Position numbers and translations under genes: made by a program. Source: Sungkyunkwania multivorans (GTDB lineage: Bacteria > Bacteroidota > Bacteroidia > Flavobacteriales > Flavobacteriaceae). From it: a stretch of 64,000 nt of DNA. Positions 49,549 to 58,630 of the stretch are shown one piece after another; the stretch's first letter is position 1; every line of letters begins with the position of its first letter. Under the pieces are notes generated by a model that was given only the letters and a program-made list of their open reading frames with translations, did not search any database and was not told the DNA's origin. The stretch lies in NCBI RefSeq assembly GCF_042675645.1, contig NZ_JBHTJH010000001.1:62001-126000 (forward strand), written 5' to 3'.

Positions 49549-51489
49549 CTAAGCGTCTATATTTGCGTAAACCGCATTTTTCTCAATGAACTCTCTACGT
49601 GGTGGCACCTCATCGCCCATTAACATAGAGAAGATACGGTCGGCCTCGCTACCATTATCAATATTCACTTGACGTAGCGTTCTAAACTCTGGATTCATTG
49701 TCGTGTCCCACAGCTGATCTGCGTTCATCTCTCCAAGACCTTTATAACGCTGCACGGATGCTCCCTGACCAAACTTTTGAAGTAATTGATCGCGCTGGTT
49801 GTCATCCCATGCATATTCTTTCTTTGTGCCTTTCTTCACCAAGTACAGTGGTGGGGTCGCTATATACACGTGACCATGCTCGATCAGCTCTCTCATATAC
49901 CTGAAGAAGAAGGTAAGGATAAGCGTAGAGATGTGACTACCATCTACATCCGCATCACACATGATAACTATCTTATGATATCGAAGTTTTTCGAGATTCA
50001 GTGCTTTGCTATCCTCTTCGGTACCTATGGTGACACCTAAAGCTGTAAAAATATTCTTGATCTCCTCATTTTCAAAGACCTTGTGTTGCATGGCCTTCTC
50101 CACATTCAATATCTTACCTCTAAGCGGTAGAATAGCTTGGAAATTACGGTCACGGCCCTGTTTAGCAGTTCCGCCTGCAGAATCTCCCTCGACCAGAAAT
50201 ACCTCGCACAATGCAGGATCGGTCTCGGAACAATCTGAAAGCTTCCCAGGAAGACCACCAATGCTCATCACCGTCTTACGCTGTACCATTTCCCGTGCCT
50301 TCTTAGCGGCATGCCTAGCTTGCGCAGCTAAGATCACCTTTTGAACGATGGTCTTTGCGTCATTGGGATGTTCTTCGAGATAGTTCTCTAACATCTCAGA
50401 AACCGCTTGGGATACGGCAGCTGTCACCTCGCGGTTACCCAATTTGGTCTTGGTTTGCCCCTCAAATTGTGGCTCTGCAACTTTTACCGATATTATGGCC
50501 GTTAGGCCTTCACGGAAATCATCACCAGATATCTCGAACTTCAACTTATCTAGCATCCCAGAGGCATCGGCATATTTCTTTAAAGAACCCGTTAGACCTC
50601 TTCTAAATCCGGAAAGATGCGTCCCTCCTTCATGCGTATTGATATTGTTCACATAGGAGTGCAAGTTTTCAGAATAGCTATCGTTGTAGACCATGGCCAC
50701 CTCTACAGGAATATCGTTCTTCTCACCTTCTATGGAAATTACATCATTGATGATGGCGCTTCGTGTTCCGTCCAAAAAACGAACAAATTCCTTTAAACCC
50801 TCTGTTGAGTGAAAGGTGTCTTCCACGAATTCTCCATTGTCATCTTTATGACGTTTGTCGGTAAGCGTTATCGTTATCCCCTTATTTAGATACGAAAGTT
50901 CGCGCATACGGCTAGCAAGGGTATCATAATTATATTCCCGGGTCTGTTGAAAGATCTGATCGTCGGGCGTAAAGGTGACGGATGTCCCAGTTTTGTCGGA
51001 CTCGCCGACTGGCTTAACAGGGTACATGGTCTTTCCGCGTTCATATTCTTGTTCCCAAACTTTTCCATCTCTGTAGACGGTCGCTTTGAGATGAGATGAA
51101 AGTGCATTCACACAAGAAACCCCCACACCGTGTAGACCACCGGAGACCTTATAAGAATCCTTATCGAATTTACCCCCTGCACCGATCTTGGTCATTACCA
51201 CCTCTAGTGCTGAAACCCCTTCTTTTTGGTGCATGTCCACTGGGATACCACGACCATTATCGTGCACTGTGATCGAGTTATCTTCTTCGATAATAACACT
51301 GATAGTGTCGCAATGCCCCGCTAGGGCCTCATCTATCGAATTATCCACTACTTCATACACCAAATGGTGAAGACCACGAGTTCCAACATCGCCAATATAC
51401 ATCGATGGACGCATGCGAACATGTTCCATTCCTTCAAGGGCCTGAATACTATCTGCTGAATAGTTATTTTTATTAACTTCTTCGCTCAT
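49549..51489 (-). CDS. gyrB: DNA gyrase subunit B
   Basis: A 646-residue type IIA topoisomerase subunit that provides ATPase and Toprim domains. GHKL motifs 'EVVDNSIDEALAG' and 'DNGRGIPVD', the 'GLHGVG' loop, Toprim 'EGDSAGGTAKQGRDR' and 'DADVDG', then the GyrB C-terminal 'RYKGLGEMNADQLWDTTMNPE'. The last motif and length identify GyrB rather than ParE. A -7-like TATATTTG lies upstream on the minus strand (about 51525-51532). Confidence 0.97.
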   Translation of the reverse strand: MSEEVNKNNYSADSIQALEGMEHVRMRPSMYIGDVGTRGLHHLVYEVVDNSIDEALAGHCDTISVIIEEDNSITVHDNGRGIPVDMHQKEGVSALEVVMTKIGAGGKFDKDSYKVSGGLHGVGVSCVNALSSHLKATVYRDGKVWEQEYERGKTMYPVKPVGESDKTGTSVTFTPDDQIFQQTREYNYDTLASRMRELSYLNKGITITLTDKRHKDDNGEFVEDTFHSTEGLKEFVRFLDGTRSAIINDVISIEGEKNDIPVEVAMVYNDSYSENLHSYVNNINTHEGGTHLSGFRRGLTGSLKKYADASGMLDKLKFEISGDDFREGLTAIISVKVAEPQFEGQTKTKLGNREVTAAVSQAVSEMLENYLEEHPNDAKTIVQKVILAAQARHAAKKAREMVQRKTVMSIGGLPGKLSDCSETDPALCEVFLVEGDSAGGTAKQGRDRNFQAILPLRGKILNVEKAMQHKVFENEEIKNIFTALGVTIGTEEDSKALNLEKLRYHKIVIMCDADVDGSHISTLILTFFFRYMRELIEHGHVYIATPPLYLVKKGTKKEYAWDDNQRDQLLQKFGQGASVQRYKGLGEMNADQLWDTTMNPEFRTLRQVNIDNGSEADRIFSMLMGDEVPPRREFIEKNAVYANIDA

Positions 51490-51881
51490 ATATAGATAGG
51501 TTAAATTTTAAATTTTGCAAATCCCACAAATATAACAATTCCCTAGTGAAATAAGGGGTTTTGAAGCTTTTAATGGCGTCAAGTTATCAACAATTAGTTA
51601 ACGGTTTTTTGAGGAATCTGAGCTCAAAATTACATGTCCATTTTAAGGCAAAACCTACCTTTTTCAGCTCGCTGAATATCAAGTGATTAAAATGCGGAAT
51701 ATTTATGTCGATCGACCGCCCTCACAAACCTTAAAAAGGCAATTTCTTGGCATTTCAATGCGGTCATGGTAAAACGTGGTGCAAATGGGCCCATACCCCG
51801 GATAAAACAAGGAAAGACACCCGCTAAAAACTAGTGCTCTCCATTTATTTTCGTGATACCAACCCATAAAACGACCAGACA
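51490..51881. other. 392-base intergenic stretch between gyrB and cspA region
   Basis: Contains the presumed gyrB promoter on the minus strand, one DnaA-box-like TTATCAACA at 51584-51592 (single mismatch to TTATCCACA), a GC-richer patch with GGGCCC near 51788, and a -7-like TATTTTCG near 51846. No gene, tRNA or clustered DnaA boxes were recognised. Confidence 0.4.
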
Positions 51882-52091
51882 ATGAAACTTCCAGAAGAAT
51901 TGAAAGAAGGAATTAGAGCTTATCGTAAAGCTACACCATGGTATGCACCTCAGGCAAGATGCCCGCCACCTTTAGATGGCTTTGTTAACCGATCCTTTTC
52001 TATGTTAGAGATGTTAAGTCACCAGAACAAAAAAAAAGCCTGTCTCTCCAGACAGGCTTACATTAAAAAGTATATCGTGAATATTCGTTAA
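51882..52091 (+). CDS. Doubtful short open frame
   Basis: A 69-codon frame starting MKLPEELKEGIRAYRKATPWYAPQ. The first 45 residues look protein-like, but the frame then crosses the cspA terminator hairpin and ends in lysine-rich noise. It could be a real short protein with a sequence change near 52020, or chance. No family recognised. Confidence 0.25.
   Translation: MKLPEELKEGIRAYRKATPWYAPQARCPPPLDGFVNRSFSMLEMLSHQNKKKACLSRQAYIKKYIVNIR
52036..52059 (-). terminator. Terminator of the cold-shock gene
   Basis: AAGCCTGTCT-N4-AGACAGGCTT, a perfect 10-bp stem followed on the minus strand by nine Ts. It is 29 bases past the csp stop. Confidence 0.9.
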
Positions 52092-52279
52092 ATAACTTTA
52101 ACGTTTACTGCGTTCAATCCTTTTTTTCCTTCAGTTAATTCGAATTCAACCTCATCTCCTTCTTGGATTTGGTCGATCAAACCTGTTACGTGTACGAAGT
52201 GCTCTTGGTTAGAACCTTCTTCTGTAATGAAACCAAATCCTTTGGTCTCATTGAAAAATTTTACTGTTCCTTTACTCAT
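52088..52279 (-). CDS. Cold-shock domain protein (CspA family)
   Basis: A 63-residue OB-fold RNA/DNA-binding protein: 'GTVKFFNETKGFGFITEEG' (RNP1), 'EHFVHVTGLID' (RNP2) and 'VEFELTEGKKGLNAVNVKVI'. It melts RNA secondary structure at low temperature and during translation. Monocistronic with a strong terminator; the DEAD-box helicase is divergent 172 bases away, and both suit RNA unfolding in the cold. Confidence 0.96.
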   Translation of the reverse strand: MSKGTVKFFNETKGFGFITEEGSNQEHFVHVTGLIDQIQEGDEVEFELTEGKKGLNAVNVKVI

Positions 52280-52404
52280 TGTTGTTTAATATAAGGCTGC
52301 GAAGATAGTGTTATTATTTTGAGATACAGCATTATATTTAAAAAATAATCTCTTAGAAGCAATTTACACTTTTGAAAATAGTTAAAGATAAGATTCACAG
52401 TTTC

Positions 52405-52437
52405 TTGGAAGGCCTGGAATTTTATTGAGTACCTTTG
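52405..52437 (+). promoter_or_regulatory. Promoter of the DEAD-box helicase gene
   Basis: TTG (52405-52407), 22 bases, then TACCTTTG (52430-52437), matching the flavobacterial TTG...TAnnTTTG pattern, with the ATG 14 bases further on, so the leader is very short. Confidence 0.55.
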
Positions 52438-52451
52438 CCTGAAATCTATAC

Positions 52452-53576
52452 ATGTCAAGTTTGGAAAATTTCAAAGAATTAGGCGTACACAAAGACCTTG
52501 TCAAGGGTTTAAAAGAATTGAATATCATTACCCCAACAGCGATTCAAAAAGAGGTGATTCCCTTGCTGTTGACTACCGACACAGACCTAGTTGGGCAAGC
52601 ACAGACCGGCACAGGAAAGACTGCCGCATATGGTTTGCCATTATTACATCGTATAGACCCTAGCCAGAAGGTTGTTCAAGGACTTATCCTTTGCCCTACC
52701 CGAGAGCTAAGTCAGCAGGTGGCCAAACAGTTATTTAGGTATACTAAATACACGGAAAAAATATTTGCAGAGGCGGTCTTTGGTGGCCCACAGATCGACC
52801 GTCAAATAAACGCACTAAGGAGACCTACACATATTGTAGTTGCCACGCCGGGAAGACTTATCGATCTAGTGAAGCGAAAAGCGGTCGATCTTAGTCATGT
52901 TAAAACCATCATTTTAGATGAAGCAGATGAAATGTTGAGCATGGGTTTTAAGAAAGAGTTGGATGAGATCCTTGGTTTTTTGACGTCTGCGGAGAATACA
53001 TGGCTGTTCTCTGCCACCATGCCACATGGCATCAAACAAATAGTAAATCAGCATCTCTCTCCTGAGGCTCACAAAATACAGGTGAGTAGCGATGTAGTGA
53101 ACAAGAACATTGACCACCAATATTTGATCTGTGAAGAGCAAGATAAATTTCACATCTTGATGCAGTTCCTTCGAACACAGAAGGAAAAACGCGGCATTGT
53201 CTTTTGTCGCACCAAAGCGGCGACCAAAAAACTAGCCAAGCAATTACAGGCCAAAAATATTGCCGCTGATGCAATTCATGGAGACCTCTTACAAAAAGAA
53301 CGCGACAAGGTAATGCGCGCCTTTAAAAAGGAAAATTTACAACTTTTAATCGCCACCGATCTGGCTGCCCGCGGTTTGGACATCTCGGACCTAGCATTTG
53401 TTCTACATTATCAGCTGCCTGATAAAGACGAGTATTACACCCATCGCAGTGGGCGTACCGCTCGAGCTGGAAAAAAAGGGCTTTCTTTGGCATTGTGTAC
53501 CTCGGCTGAAGTAAAACAGATACGTTTTTACGAAAAGAAGTTGAACATAGGCTTTAGTCAGGTCCGGGAAGTCTGA
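52452..53576 (+). CDS. DEAD-box RNA helicase
   Basis: A 374-residue ATP-dependent RNA helicase with a minimal two-RecA core: Q motif 'LKELNIITPTAIQ', Walker A 'AQTGTGKT' (50-57), 'PTRELSQQ', 'DEAD' (156-159), 'SAT' (187-189), 'ATDLAARGLDI' and 'HRSGRTARAG'. It lacks the long basic C-terminal extension of RhlE/DeaD-type enzymes, so it needs a partner or is a minimal form. Its stop overlaps the convergent DoxX-like gene by 19 bases. Confidence 0.95.
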   Translation: MSSLENFKELGVHKDLVKGLKELNIITPTAIQKEVIPLLLTTDTDLVGQAQTGTGKTAAYGLPLLHRIDPSQKVVQGLILCPTRELSQQVAKQLFRYTKYTEKIFAEAVFGGPQIDRQINALRRPTHIVVATPGRLIDLVKRKAVDLSHVKTIILDEADEMLSMGFKKELDEILGFLTSAENTWLFSATMPHGIKQIVNQHLSPEAHKIQVSSDVVNKNIDHQYLICEEQDKFHILMQFLRTQKEKRGIVFCRTKAATKKLAKQLQAKNIAADAIHGDLLQKERDKVMRAFKKENLQLLIATDLAARGLDISDLAFVLHYQLPDKDEYYTHRSGRTARAGKKGLSLALCTSAEVKQIRFYEKKLNIGFSQVREV

Positions 53577-54007
53577 TACGATTTTCCGCTTTCTTTGTAT
53601 AGGGTGAACAACGCCGCGATGATGACGACATTTTTGGCAATATACTGCCCAGTGAGGGTGAAGTTGAATGGCACGCTCGTAAAAGCGCTTTCTGGAAAGA
53701 AAAATAGCGGAGTAAATGTGCAGAGCATGTGCAGAAAAGCGAATAGCAGAATGGTTCTTCTAAAAATATTTATCAACAGAAATAATCCTACAACTACTTC
53801 CCAAGTTGCCAGCAGCAATATAGAAACAGATGGGGAAATCAATTGAAAGGTAAGTTGGCTCACCGTTTCTTGTGCCAATCCTTCTGCAGGGCTCGCACCG
53901 GGAAAGAATTTCAACAAACCAAACCAAAGGTATATAGCGCCGATACTTATGGCCAAAATATTATTGCCAGCAATTCTTCTTGCTAATTTGATGCTTCGTT
54001 CTTTCAT
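53558..54007 (-). CDS. DoxX/YkgB-like membrane protein
   Basis: A 149-residue protein with four transmembrane helices. The first has 'ISIGAIYLWFGLLKFFPGASPAEGLA' (the G-x-x-K-F-x-P motif of DoxX-like proteins), and later ones include 'LLATWEVVVGLFLLINIF'. Function unclear. It overlaps the helicase 3' end by 19 bases in a tail-to-tail arrangement. Confidence 0.8.
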   Translation of the reverse strand: MKERSIKLARRIAGNNILAISIGAIYLWFGLLKFFPGASPAEGLAQETVSQLTFQLISPSVSILLLATWEVVVGLFLLINIFRRTILLFAFLHMLCTFTPLFFFPESAFTSVPFNFTLTGQYIAKNVVIIAALFTLYKESGKSYQTSRT

Positions 54008-54086
54008 AAATAAGAAATCGGTTGAAGCGGAAAATTATTACTTGACCAATTGCCAAATAATGATAAATATCATTTTTACTGAAGTG

Positions 54087-54296
54087 TCAATCCAAAATTT
54101 GCTTCACTCGACCCACGATACCACTTTCTAGCATCACCTTGATGCCGTGGGGATGGTTGGCCGATTTGGTTAGGATACGTTTAACGGAGCCTTCCGTTAA
54201 AGTTCCAGTGCGCTGATGCTGTTTTTGTACGACCAAAACAAGCCCACCAAGTTCAATATTCTTTCTAAAATTGCCAGCAAACTCTTCTGAACCCAT
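54087..54296 (-). CDS. YwbE family (DUF2196) small protein
   Basis: A 69-residue protein with the YwbE pattern 'RKNIELGGLVLVVQKQHQRTGTLTEGSVKRILTKSANHPHGIKVMLESGIVGRVKQI', i.e. a small KOW/SH3-like basic barrel. Likely nucleic-acid binding; no function is established. Full length. Confidence 0.9.
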   Translation of the reverse strand: MGSEEFAGNFRKNIELGGLVLVVQKQHQRTGTLTEGSVKRILTKSANHPHGIKVMLESGIVGRVKQILD

Positions 54297-54332
54297 ACTT
54301 TTTCTTGTATTAATTTTCTATGTTTTTCGCTT

Positions 54333-54773
54333 TCAATAGATGGTGATGAAAAAATCCTCTGTGATGGTGTCTCTGCCGAAGCAAAGTCGATCGCCGTCGG
54401 ACCAAATATCTTCCTCATCGTATTCGATCTCGGGCGCGTCCACCTCCAAAGTTATCGAAAAGTGAAAAGTTCCTCGTTCTGATGGAACGCCAAAAATTTC
54501 AAAATAACGTCCATATACTTCATAGTTTAATCCCTCGGGCAAATCTCCATAAAAATGAAAATCATAGTAATAGTCATTATCATAGGGATCGTTGTCGATG
54601 GATGCCAATATTGATTCATAATACTCCTCTCCTTGACGTCCACTTACCAACATTTTATTTTCGAGTTCTGGTTTTGCACCTCCGATACAATCGATTATGT
54701 CAAAACATCCTAAATATAAAAATGACGAACAGAGAAGTAACGATTTTAAAAAATTTTGAATTAGTGGTCTCAT
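54333..54773 (-). CDS. Lipoprotein with an Ig-like putative adhesion domain
   Basis: A 146-residue lipoprotein (lipobox YLGC, about residue 23) with an acidic mature part. 'FYGDLPEGLNYEVYGRYFEIFGVPSERGTFHFSITLEVDAPE' resembles the He_PIG/Ig-like pattern (LPxGL...I.G.P...GT..F.I...). Very acidic and Tyr-rich. Role unknown; surface binding is a guess. Confidence 0.65.
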   Translation of the reverse strand: MRPLIQNFLKSLLLCSSFLYLGCFDIIDCIGGAKPELENKMLVSGRQGEEYYESILASIDNDPYDNDYYYDFHFYGDLPEGLNYEVYGRYFEIFGVPSERGTFHFSITLEVDAPEIEYDEEDIWSDGDRLCFGRDTITEDFFITIY

Positions 54774-54824
54774 CAGGCTGTAAAGTATATTGGTTTTGGG
54801 GGAAGCATCAAAAACGATACCAGA

Positions 54825-56108
54825 TCAGCCTGATTGAAGTTTCTTTTTTAAAGCAAGTCGATAAAAAATGATAGATGCCAAGAGGCCGATCACCGAAAAA
54901 ACCGAGAGCAAAACAAACACATGTTGGTGGCCCACTTCCCCAGGTGAATTATCCAGCAAATAGCCGATCGCGGGTCCCATGAAGATATCTGGCGTGTAAC
55001 CGATCAGGGACATCAGCCCAACGGCGGTCCCTGTGAGCGCCAGAGGGATCTTACCTTCGTGCATCGCTGCAAAATAAAGTACCCGAATGGCATAGATGCC
55101 CGTCGCTGCAGTGAATATCGACAACAAGAATAGCATATTCATGCTAGGAGCTAATATCCCAGAGGCGAAGAATATCCCACCAAGTAACATGGTCGTAAAA
55201 CCGATGATCAACCAAACGGAGGCTTTGGTGCGATCGGCCAAGAATCCTATAAGTACTCCAACAACTGGGCGGATATAAAGCAAAAAAGTGCCCACTTTGG
55301 CTGAATCGACCTCATCATAGAGCATCACTTCTTTTGCATATAGCGAAAACACATCGGTTACCTTGTACCCTACGTAGCCACAAAGTATAATGATCGTCAA
55401 CAGTAAGACCGATGGAATTTTCATCACCAATTTTATCCTTTCGAGCGAATGTTCACTCTTCGGGACATCAGGCATCTCCTCGTCCGTATCGGTCTTCAAA
55501 AAGAAAAATACCAAAACACCTACAAGGGCCACGATCACCGTTGTGGTTAGGACCACATATCTAAAGGCTTGTTTCCGCAGAACCAAAGTTGCCTGTTCCA
55601 AATCTACATTGATAAAGAAAGAAAAGACCAGCACCCCTAAAAGTCCAAAACAAGCTGCCACCAATCCTCGACCACCATCCAAAAATCCAAAAGCCTTTCC
55701 TTGTTGCGCGACTCCGCCCCAGGTTCGGGTTGCTTTGATCATGGCCGCCCAAAACAGAAAGATGGTGGTAAAACCCCAATAGCCATAAAGTATTTTCATC
55801 GTAAGATAAGATGGAAAAGAAGCCATGACCAATCCTCCAGCGGCGGTTAAAAGCAACGCTGTGGCCATCAGGTTCTTTGGCTGGAATCGATCCGCTAAAA
55901 CACCCCCAAACAGATATGACATCAGTGCCACAACCCCATAGATGGAAAAGCAGTAGCCCAATTCAACATTGTTAAAACTGAAAACGTCCAAGAAGGTAGG
56001 CCTAAAGACACGAGCTAGAACAAAAGGCAAGATGAAAACGGCTTCTCCGGCCAAGATCAGCAATAGGATGATATAAAAAGACTGTTTTACTCTAGGAGTT
56101 TCACTCAT
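54825..56108 (-). CDS. MFS transporter
   Basis: A 427-residue major facilitator with twelve predicted transmembrane helices. The loop motif between TM2 and TM3 is 'GGVLADRFQPKNLM'; the second half has 'GFLADRTKASVW'. The topology resembles sugar-phosphate/organic anion transporters; the substrate cannot be told. It is preceded by a 200-base region with a promoter for the divergent small gene at 56310. Confidence 0.88.
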   Translation of the reverse strand: MSETPRVKQSFYIILLLILAGEAVFILPFVLARVFRPTFLDVFSFNNVELGYCFSIYGVVALMSYLFGGVLADRFQPKNLMATALLLTAAGGLVMASFPSYLTMKILYGYWGFTTIFLFWAAMIKATRTWGGVAQQGKAFGFLDGGRGLVAACFGLLGVLVFSFFINVDLEQATLVLRKQAFRYVVLTTTVIVALVGVLVFFFLKTDTDEEMPDVPKSEHSLERIKLVMKIPSVLLLTIIILCGYVGYKVTDVFSLYAKEVMLYDEVDSAKVGTFLLYIRPVVGVLIGFLADRTKASVWLIIGFTTMLLGGIFFASGILAPSMNMLFLLSIFTAATGIYAIRVLYFAAMHEGKIPLALTGTAVGLMSLIGYTPDIFMGPAIGYLLDNSPGEVGHQHVFVLLSVFSVIGLLASIIFYRLALKKKLQSG

Positions 56109-56244
56109 AATTTGCTGTCATGGGACCATGGCTGCGTTAAAGCTAGTTAAAATTTAATTGGCATCGAAAAAGGTGCAAGGCATTTCATTGAAAATCTGCA
56201 AACTCAATAAATACGCGGATTTTAAAACGCGTGTTTTCACGCTA

Positions 56245-56273
56245 TTGTCAATTGATCCACTTCCATAGTTTTG
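56245..56273 (+). promoter_or_regulatory. Well-matched flavobacterial promoter
   Basis: TTG (56245-56247), 18 bases, then TAGTTTTG (56266-56273): an excellent TTG-N18-TAnnTTTG promoter, 36 bases before the ATG of the gene at 56310. It supports that gene as real. Confidence 0.7.
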
Positions 56274-56309
56274 GGAGAAATAAATTGAAACCCTTTAAAA
56301 CAATTCTTT

Positions 56310-56588
56310 ATGATCATCAACAATGTAGACACTATTGGACCTTACGCACTCAATTATTCCGTGGAAAGCGGAGGCCAAAAAGTTGAAGGAAGTTTACAAG
56401 CAGGACAATTTGCTCAATTTGAACCAGCCGGCGCACCTCCCTATAAAGTAACTATCGTAGGCGATGTACCCATTGACTCGTTCGAGGTTAGCGATGCCAA
56501 CGCATTGATCTCCTATTCGGGTGATACCAGTCCTGGTGGAGGTTGGCCTCCAACCAAAAAGGTGTATATCGTAACCAATAAGAAGTAG
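56310..56588 (+). CDS. Small protein of unknown function
   Basis: A 92-residue protein without a signal peptide. 'GPYALNYSVESGGQKVEGSLQAGQFAQFEPAGAPPYKVTIVGDVPIDSFEVSDANALISYSG' suggests a small all-beta domain. A proline/glycine-rich linker (PGGGWPP) precedes the end. No family recognised. It has a well-matched promoter and two downstream hairpins, so it is likely an expressed single gene. Confidence 0.7.
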   Translation: MIINNVDTIGPYALNYSVESGGQKVEGSLQAGQFAQFEPAGAPPYKVTIVGDVPIDSFEVSDANALISYSGDTSPGGGWPPTKKVYIVTNKK

Positions 56589-56596
56589 TTGACAGA

Positions 56597-56617
56597 ACCC
56601 CGCTGTTCTTGCGGGGT
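56597..56617 (+). terminator. GC-rich hairpin after the small gene
   Basis: ACCCCGC-N7-GCGGGGT: a 7-bp stem 8 bases after the stop codon, without a T tract. Confidence 0.5.
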
Positions 56618-56627
56618 CTATTGGACT

Positions 56628-56666
56628 GGCGACATCAAAAAACCCATTGGGTTTTTTGATGTCGCC
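56628..56666. terminator. Perfect 19-bp palindromic bidirectional terminator
   Basis: The arms 56628-56646 and 56648-56666 are exact complements around a single base. The stem holds A6 on one arm and T6 on the other, so it can end transcription from both directions, between the small gene and the convergent asnB. Confidence 0.75.
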
Positions 56667-56671
56667 TCTTA

Positions 56672-58339
56672 TTAATACGCTTCCTCATGGACGTTTGCAA
56701 CGGCCCTACCGCTAGGGTCGTTCATATTTTTGAACGCTTCATCCCATTCTAAAGCGATCTTCGTGCTACAGGCTACCGAAGGCTCTTGAGGCACGCTCAA
56801 AGCAGCCGCATCACTTGGGAAATGCTCCTCAAAAATGCTTCTGTAATAGTATTCTTCTTTGTTTTGAGGTGTTTGGATAGGGAAACGGAAATGTGCATTT
56901 TGCATCATCTCATCGGTCACTTCCTGCCCCACCACTTCCTTCAAAGTATCGATCCAACTGTAGCCTACACCATCAGAGAATTGTTCCTTTTGTCTCCAAG
57001 CGACGCTTTCAGGCAGATAGTCCTCAAAGGCCTTTCTAACCACCCACTTCTCCATACTATGTTCTGGAGTGATCATTTTGTCCTTCGGGTTCAGCCTCAT
57101 CGCCACATCCATAAATTCTTTATCCAAGAATGGCACGCGCCCCTCGATTCCCCATGCCGCCAAGGACTTGTTAGCACGAAGGCAGTCGTACATATGTAAC
57201 TTGCTTAACTTTCGTACGGTCTCTTCATGAAAGTCTTTTGCTGAAGGCGCTTTGTGGAAATACAAATAACCTCCGAAGATCTCATCCGCTCCCTCGCCAG
57301 AAAGCACCATTTTAATTCCCATAGATTTGATCACCCTTGCCATCAAATACATCGGAGTTGAGGCACGAATGGTCGTAATATCGTAAGTTTCTAATTGATA
57401 GATGACATCTCTAATGGCATCCAATCCTTCTTGAATGGTGAATTTGATCTCATGGTGTACGGTACCAATTTGATCGGCTACCTTTCTAGCGGCGGCCAAG
57501 TCTGGCGACCCATCTAGTCCTACAGAGAACGAATGAAGCTGTGGCCACCATGCTGCCTGTGTATCGTCGCTCTCAACACGCTTCGCCGCAAATTTCTTTG
57601 CCAAGGCGGAAGTTACTGAAGAGTCCAAACCACCTGAGAGCAATACGCCATAGGGCACGTCACTCATCAATTGACGGTGAACGGCGTCGGCCAAAGCATC
57701 ATGTAATGCTTCGATACTCGTATCATTGTCTTTCACATTGTCAAACTCCATCCAATCGCGCTGGTACCATTGTACCAACTCACCATCCTTACTGCTGAGA
57801 TAATGCCCAGGAGGAAACAATTCTATCTTGGTACAGACCCCTTCCAAAGCTTTCAGCTCGGACCCTACATAGAACGTCCCGAACTTGTCCCAACCCATAT
57901 AAAGCGGAATGATGCCCATATGATCGCGAGCTACAAAATATTCGTCCTTTTCAACATCGTAGATGGCAAAGCCAAAAATGCCGTTGAGGTCATCGACAAA
58001 ATCAGTTCCTTTTTCTCGATACAGTGCCAATATCACCTCACAATCCGATTGTGTTTGAAACTCATACTTCCCTTCAAATTGCTTTCGCAACTCTCGGTGA
58101 TTGTATATCTCACCGTTGGCAGCAAGAATCAATTTCTTATCTGCACTAAATAAGGGTTGCTTTCCAGAAGCTGGGTCTACAATAGCCAAACGCTCGTGTG
58201 CCAATATGGCCTTTTCGTCGCTATATATACCGCTCCAATCTGGCCCGCGATGTCTTATCGTTTTAGACATTTCCAATAATTGAGGTCTCAGATCTTCTGA
58301 CTTTTGCTTTAGGTCGAACGCACAAACTATTCCGCACAT
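56672..58339 (-). CDS. asnB: Asparagine synthase B (glutamine-hydrolysing)
   Basis: A 555-residue enzyme that makes asparagine from aspartate, ATP and glutamine. The start is decided by the required N-terminal nucleophile: MCGIVCAFD at 58339, with Cys2 after Met removal. The glutaminase domain has 'SKTIRHRGPDWSG' and 'NGEIYNH'; the synthetase domain has the pyrophosphatase loop 'VLLSGGLDSSVTSAL' and 'LSGEGADEIFGGYLYF'. The open frame upstream has no homology and is leader. Confidence 0.97.
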   Translation of the reverse strand: MCGIVCAFDLKQKSEDLRPQLLEMSKTIRHRGPDWSGIYSDEKAILAHERLAIVDPASGKQPLFSADKKLILAANGEIYNHRELRKQFEGKYEFQTQSDCEVILALYREKGTDFVDDLNGIFGFAIYDVEKDEYFVARDHMGIIPLYMGWDKFGTFYVGSELKALEGVCTKIELFPPGHYLSSKDGELVQWYQRDWMEFDNVKDNDTSIEALHDALADAVHRQLMSDVPYGVLLSGGLDSSVTSALAKKFAAKRVESDDTQAAWWPQLHSFSVGLDGSPDLAAARKVADQIGTVHHEIKFTIQEGLDAIRDVIYQLETYDITTIRASTPMYLMARVIKSMGIKMVLSGEGADEIFGGYLYFHKAPSAKDFHEETVRKLSKLHMYDCLRANKSLAAWGIEGRVPFLDKEFMDVAMRLNPKDKMITPEHSMEKWVVRKAFEDYLPESVAWRQKEQFSDGVGYSWIDTLKEVVGQEVTDEMMQNAHFRFPIQTPQNKEEYYYRSIFEEHFPSDAAALSVPQEPSVACSTKIALEWDEAFKNMNDPSGRAVANVHEEAY

Positions 58340-58630
58340 AACTTTATATCTTTTTTGAAGTACTCTTCTTTTATTATTGATTCTGAAGCAAAGATGTACA
58401 TGAAGTTTCAATTTAAAAACAAAAAATGTATTAATAATTATGATTTGAAACAATAAAATCTTTTTTACAAATAAAATTGAAGAATCTCGATGAATTTTAT
58501 TCTAAAAAGCGAACATCTGTAAGCTGCGATCTTTTTTAACGATTACTTTATGAAGTTTAACAAAACCATAAGAAGAATTGGGCGTAGCTTTATATCCAAT
58601 AAATCAATAACTATTTCAACGCTTTTCAAT

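Noticed and set aside
51584..51592. DnaA-box-like TTATCAACA next to gyrB as an origin of replication
   Set aside because: Only one near match was found, with no clustered boxes, no A/T-rich unwinding block beyond background and no dnaA gene in the window.
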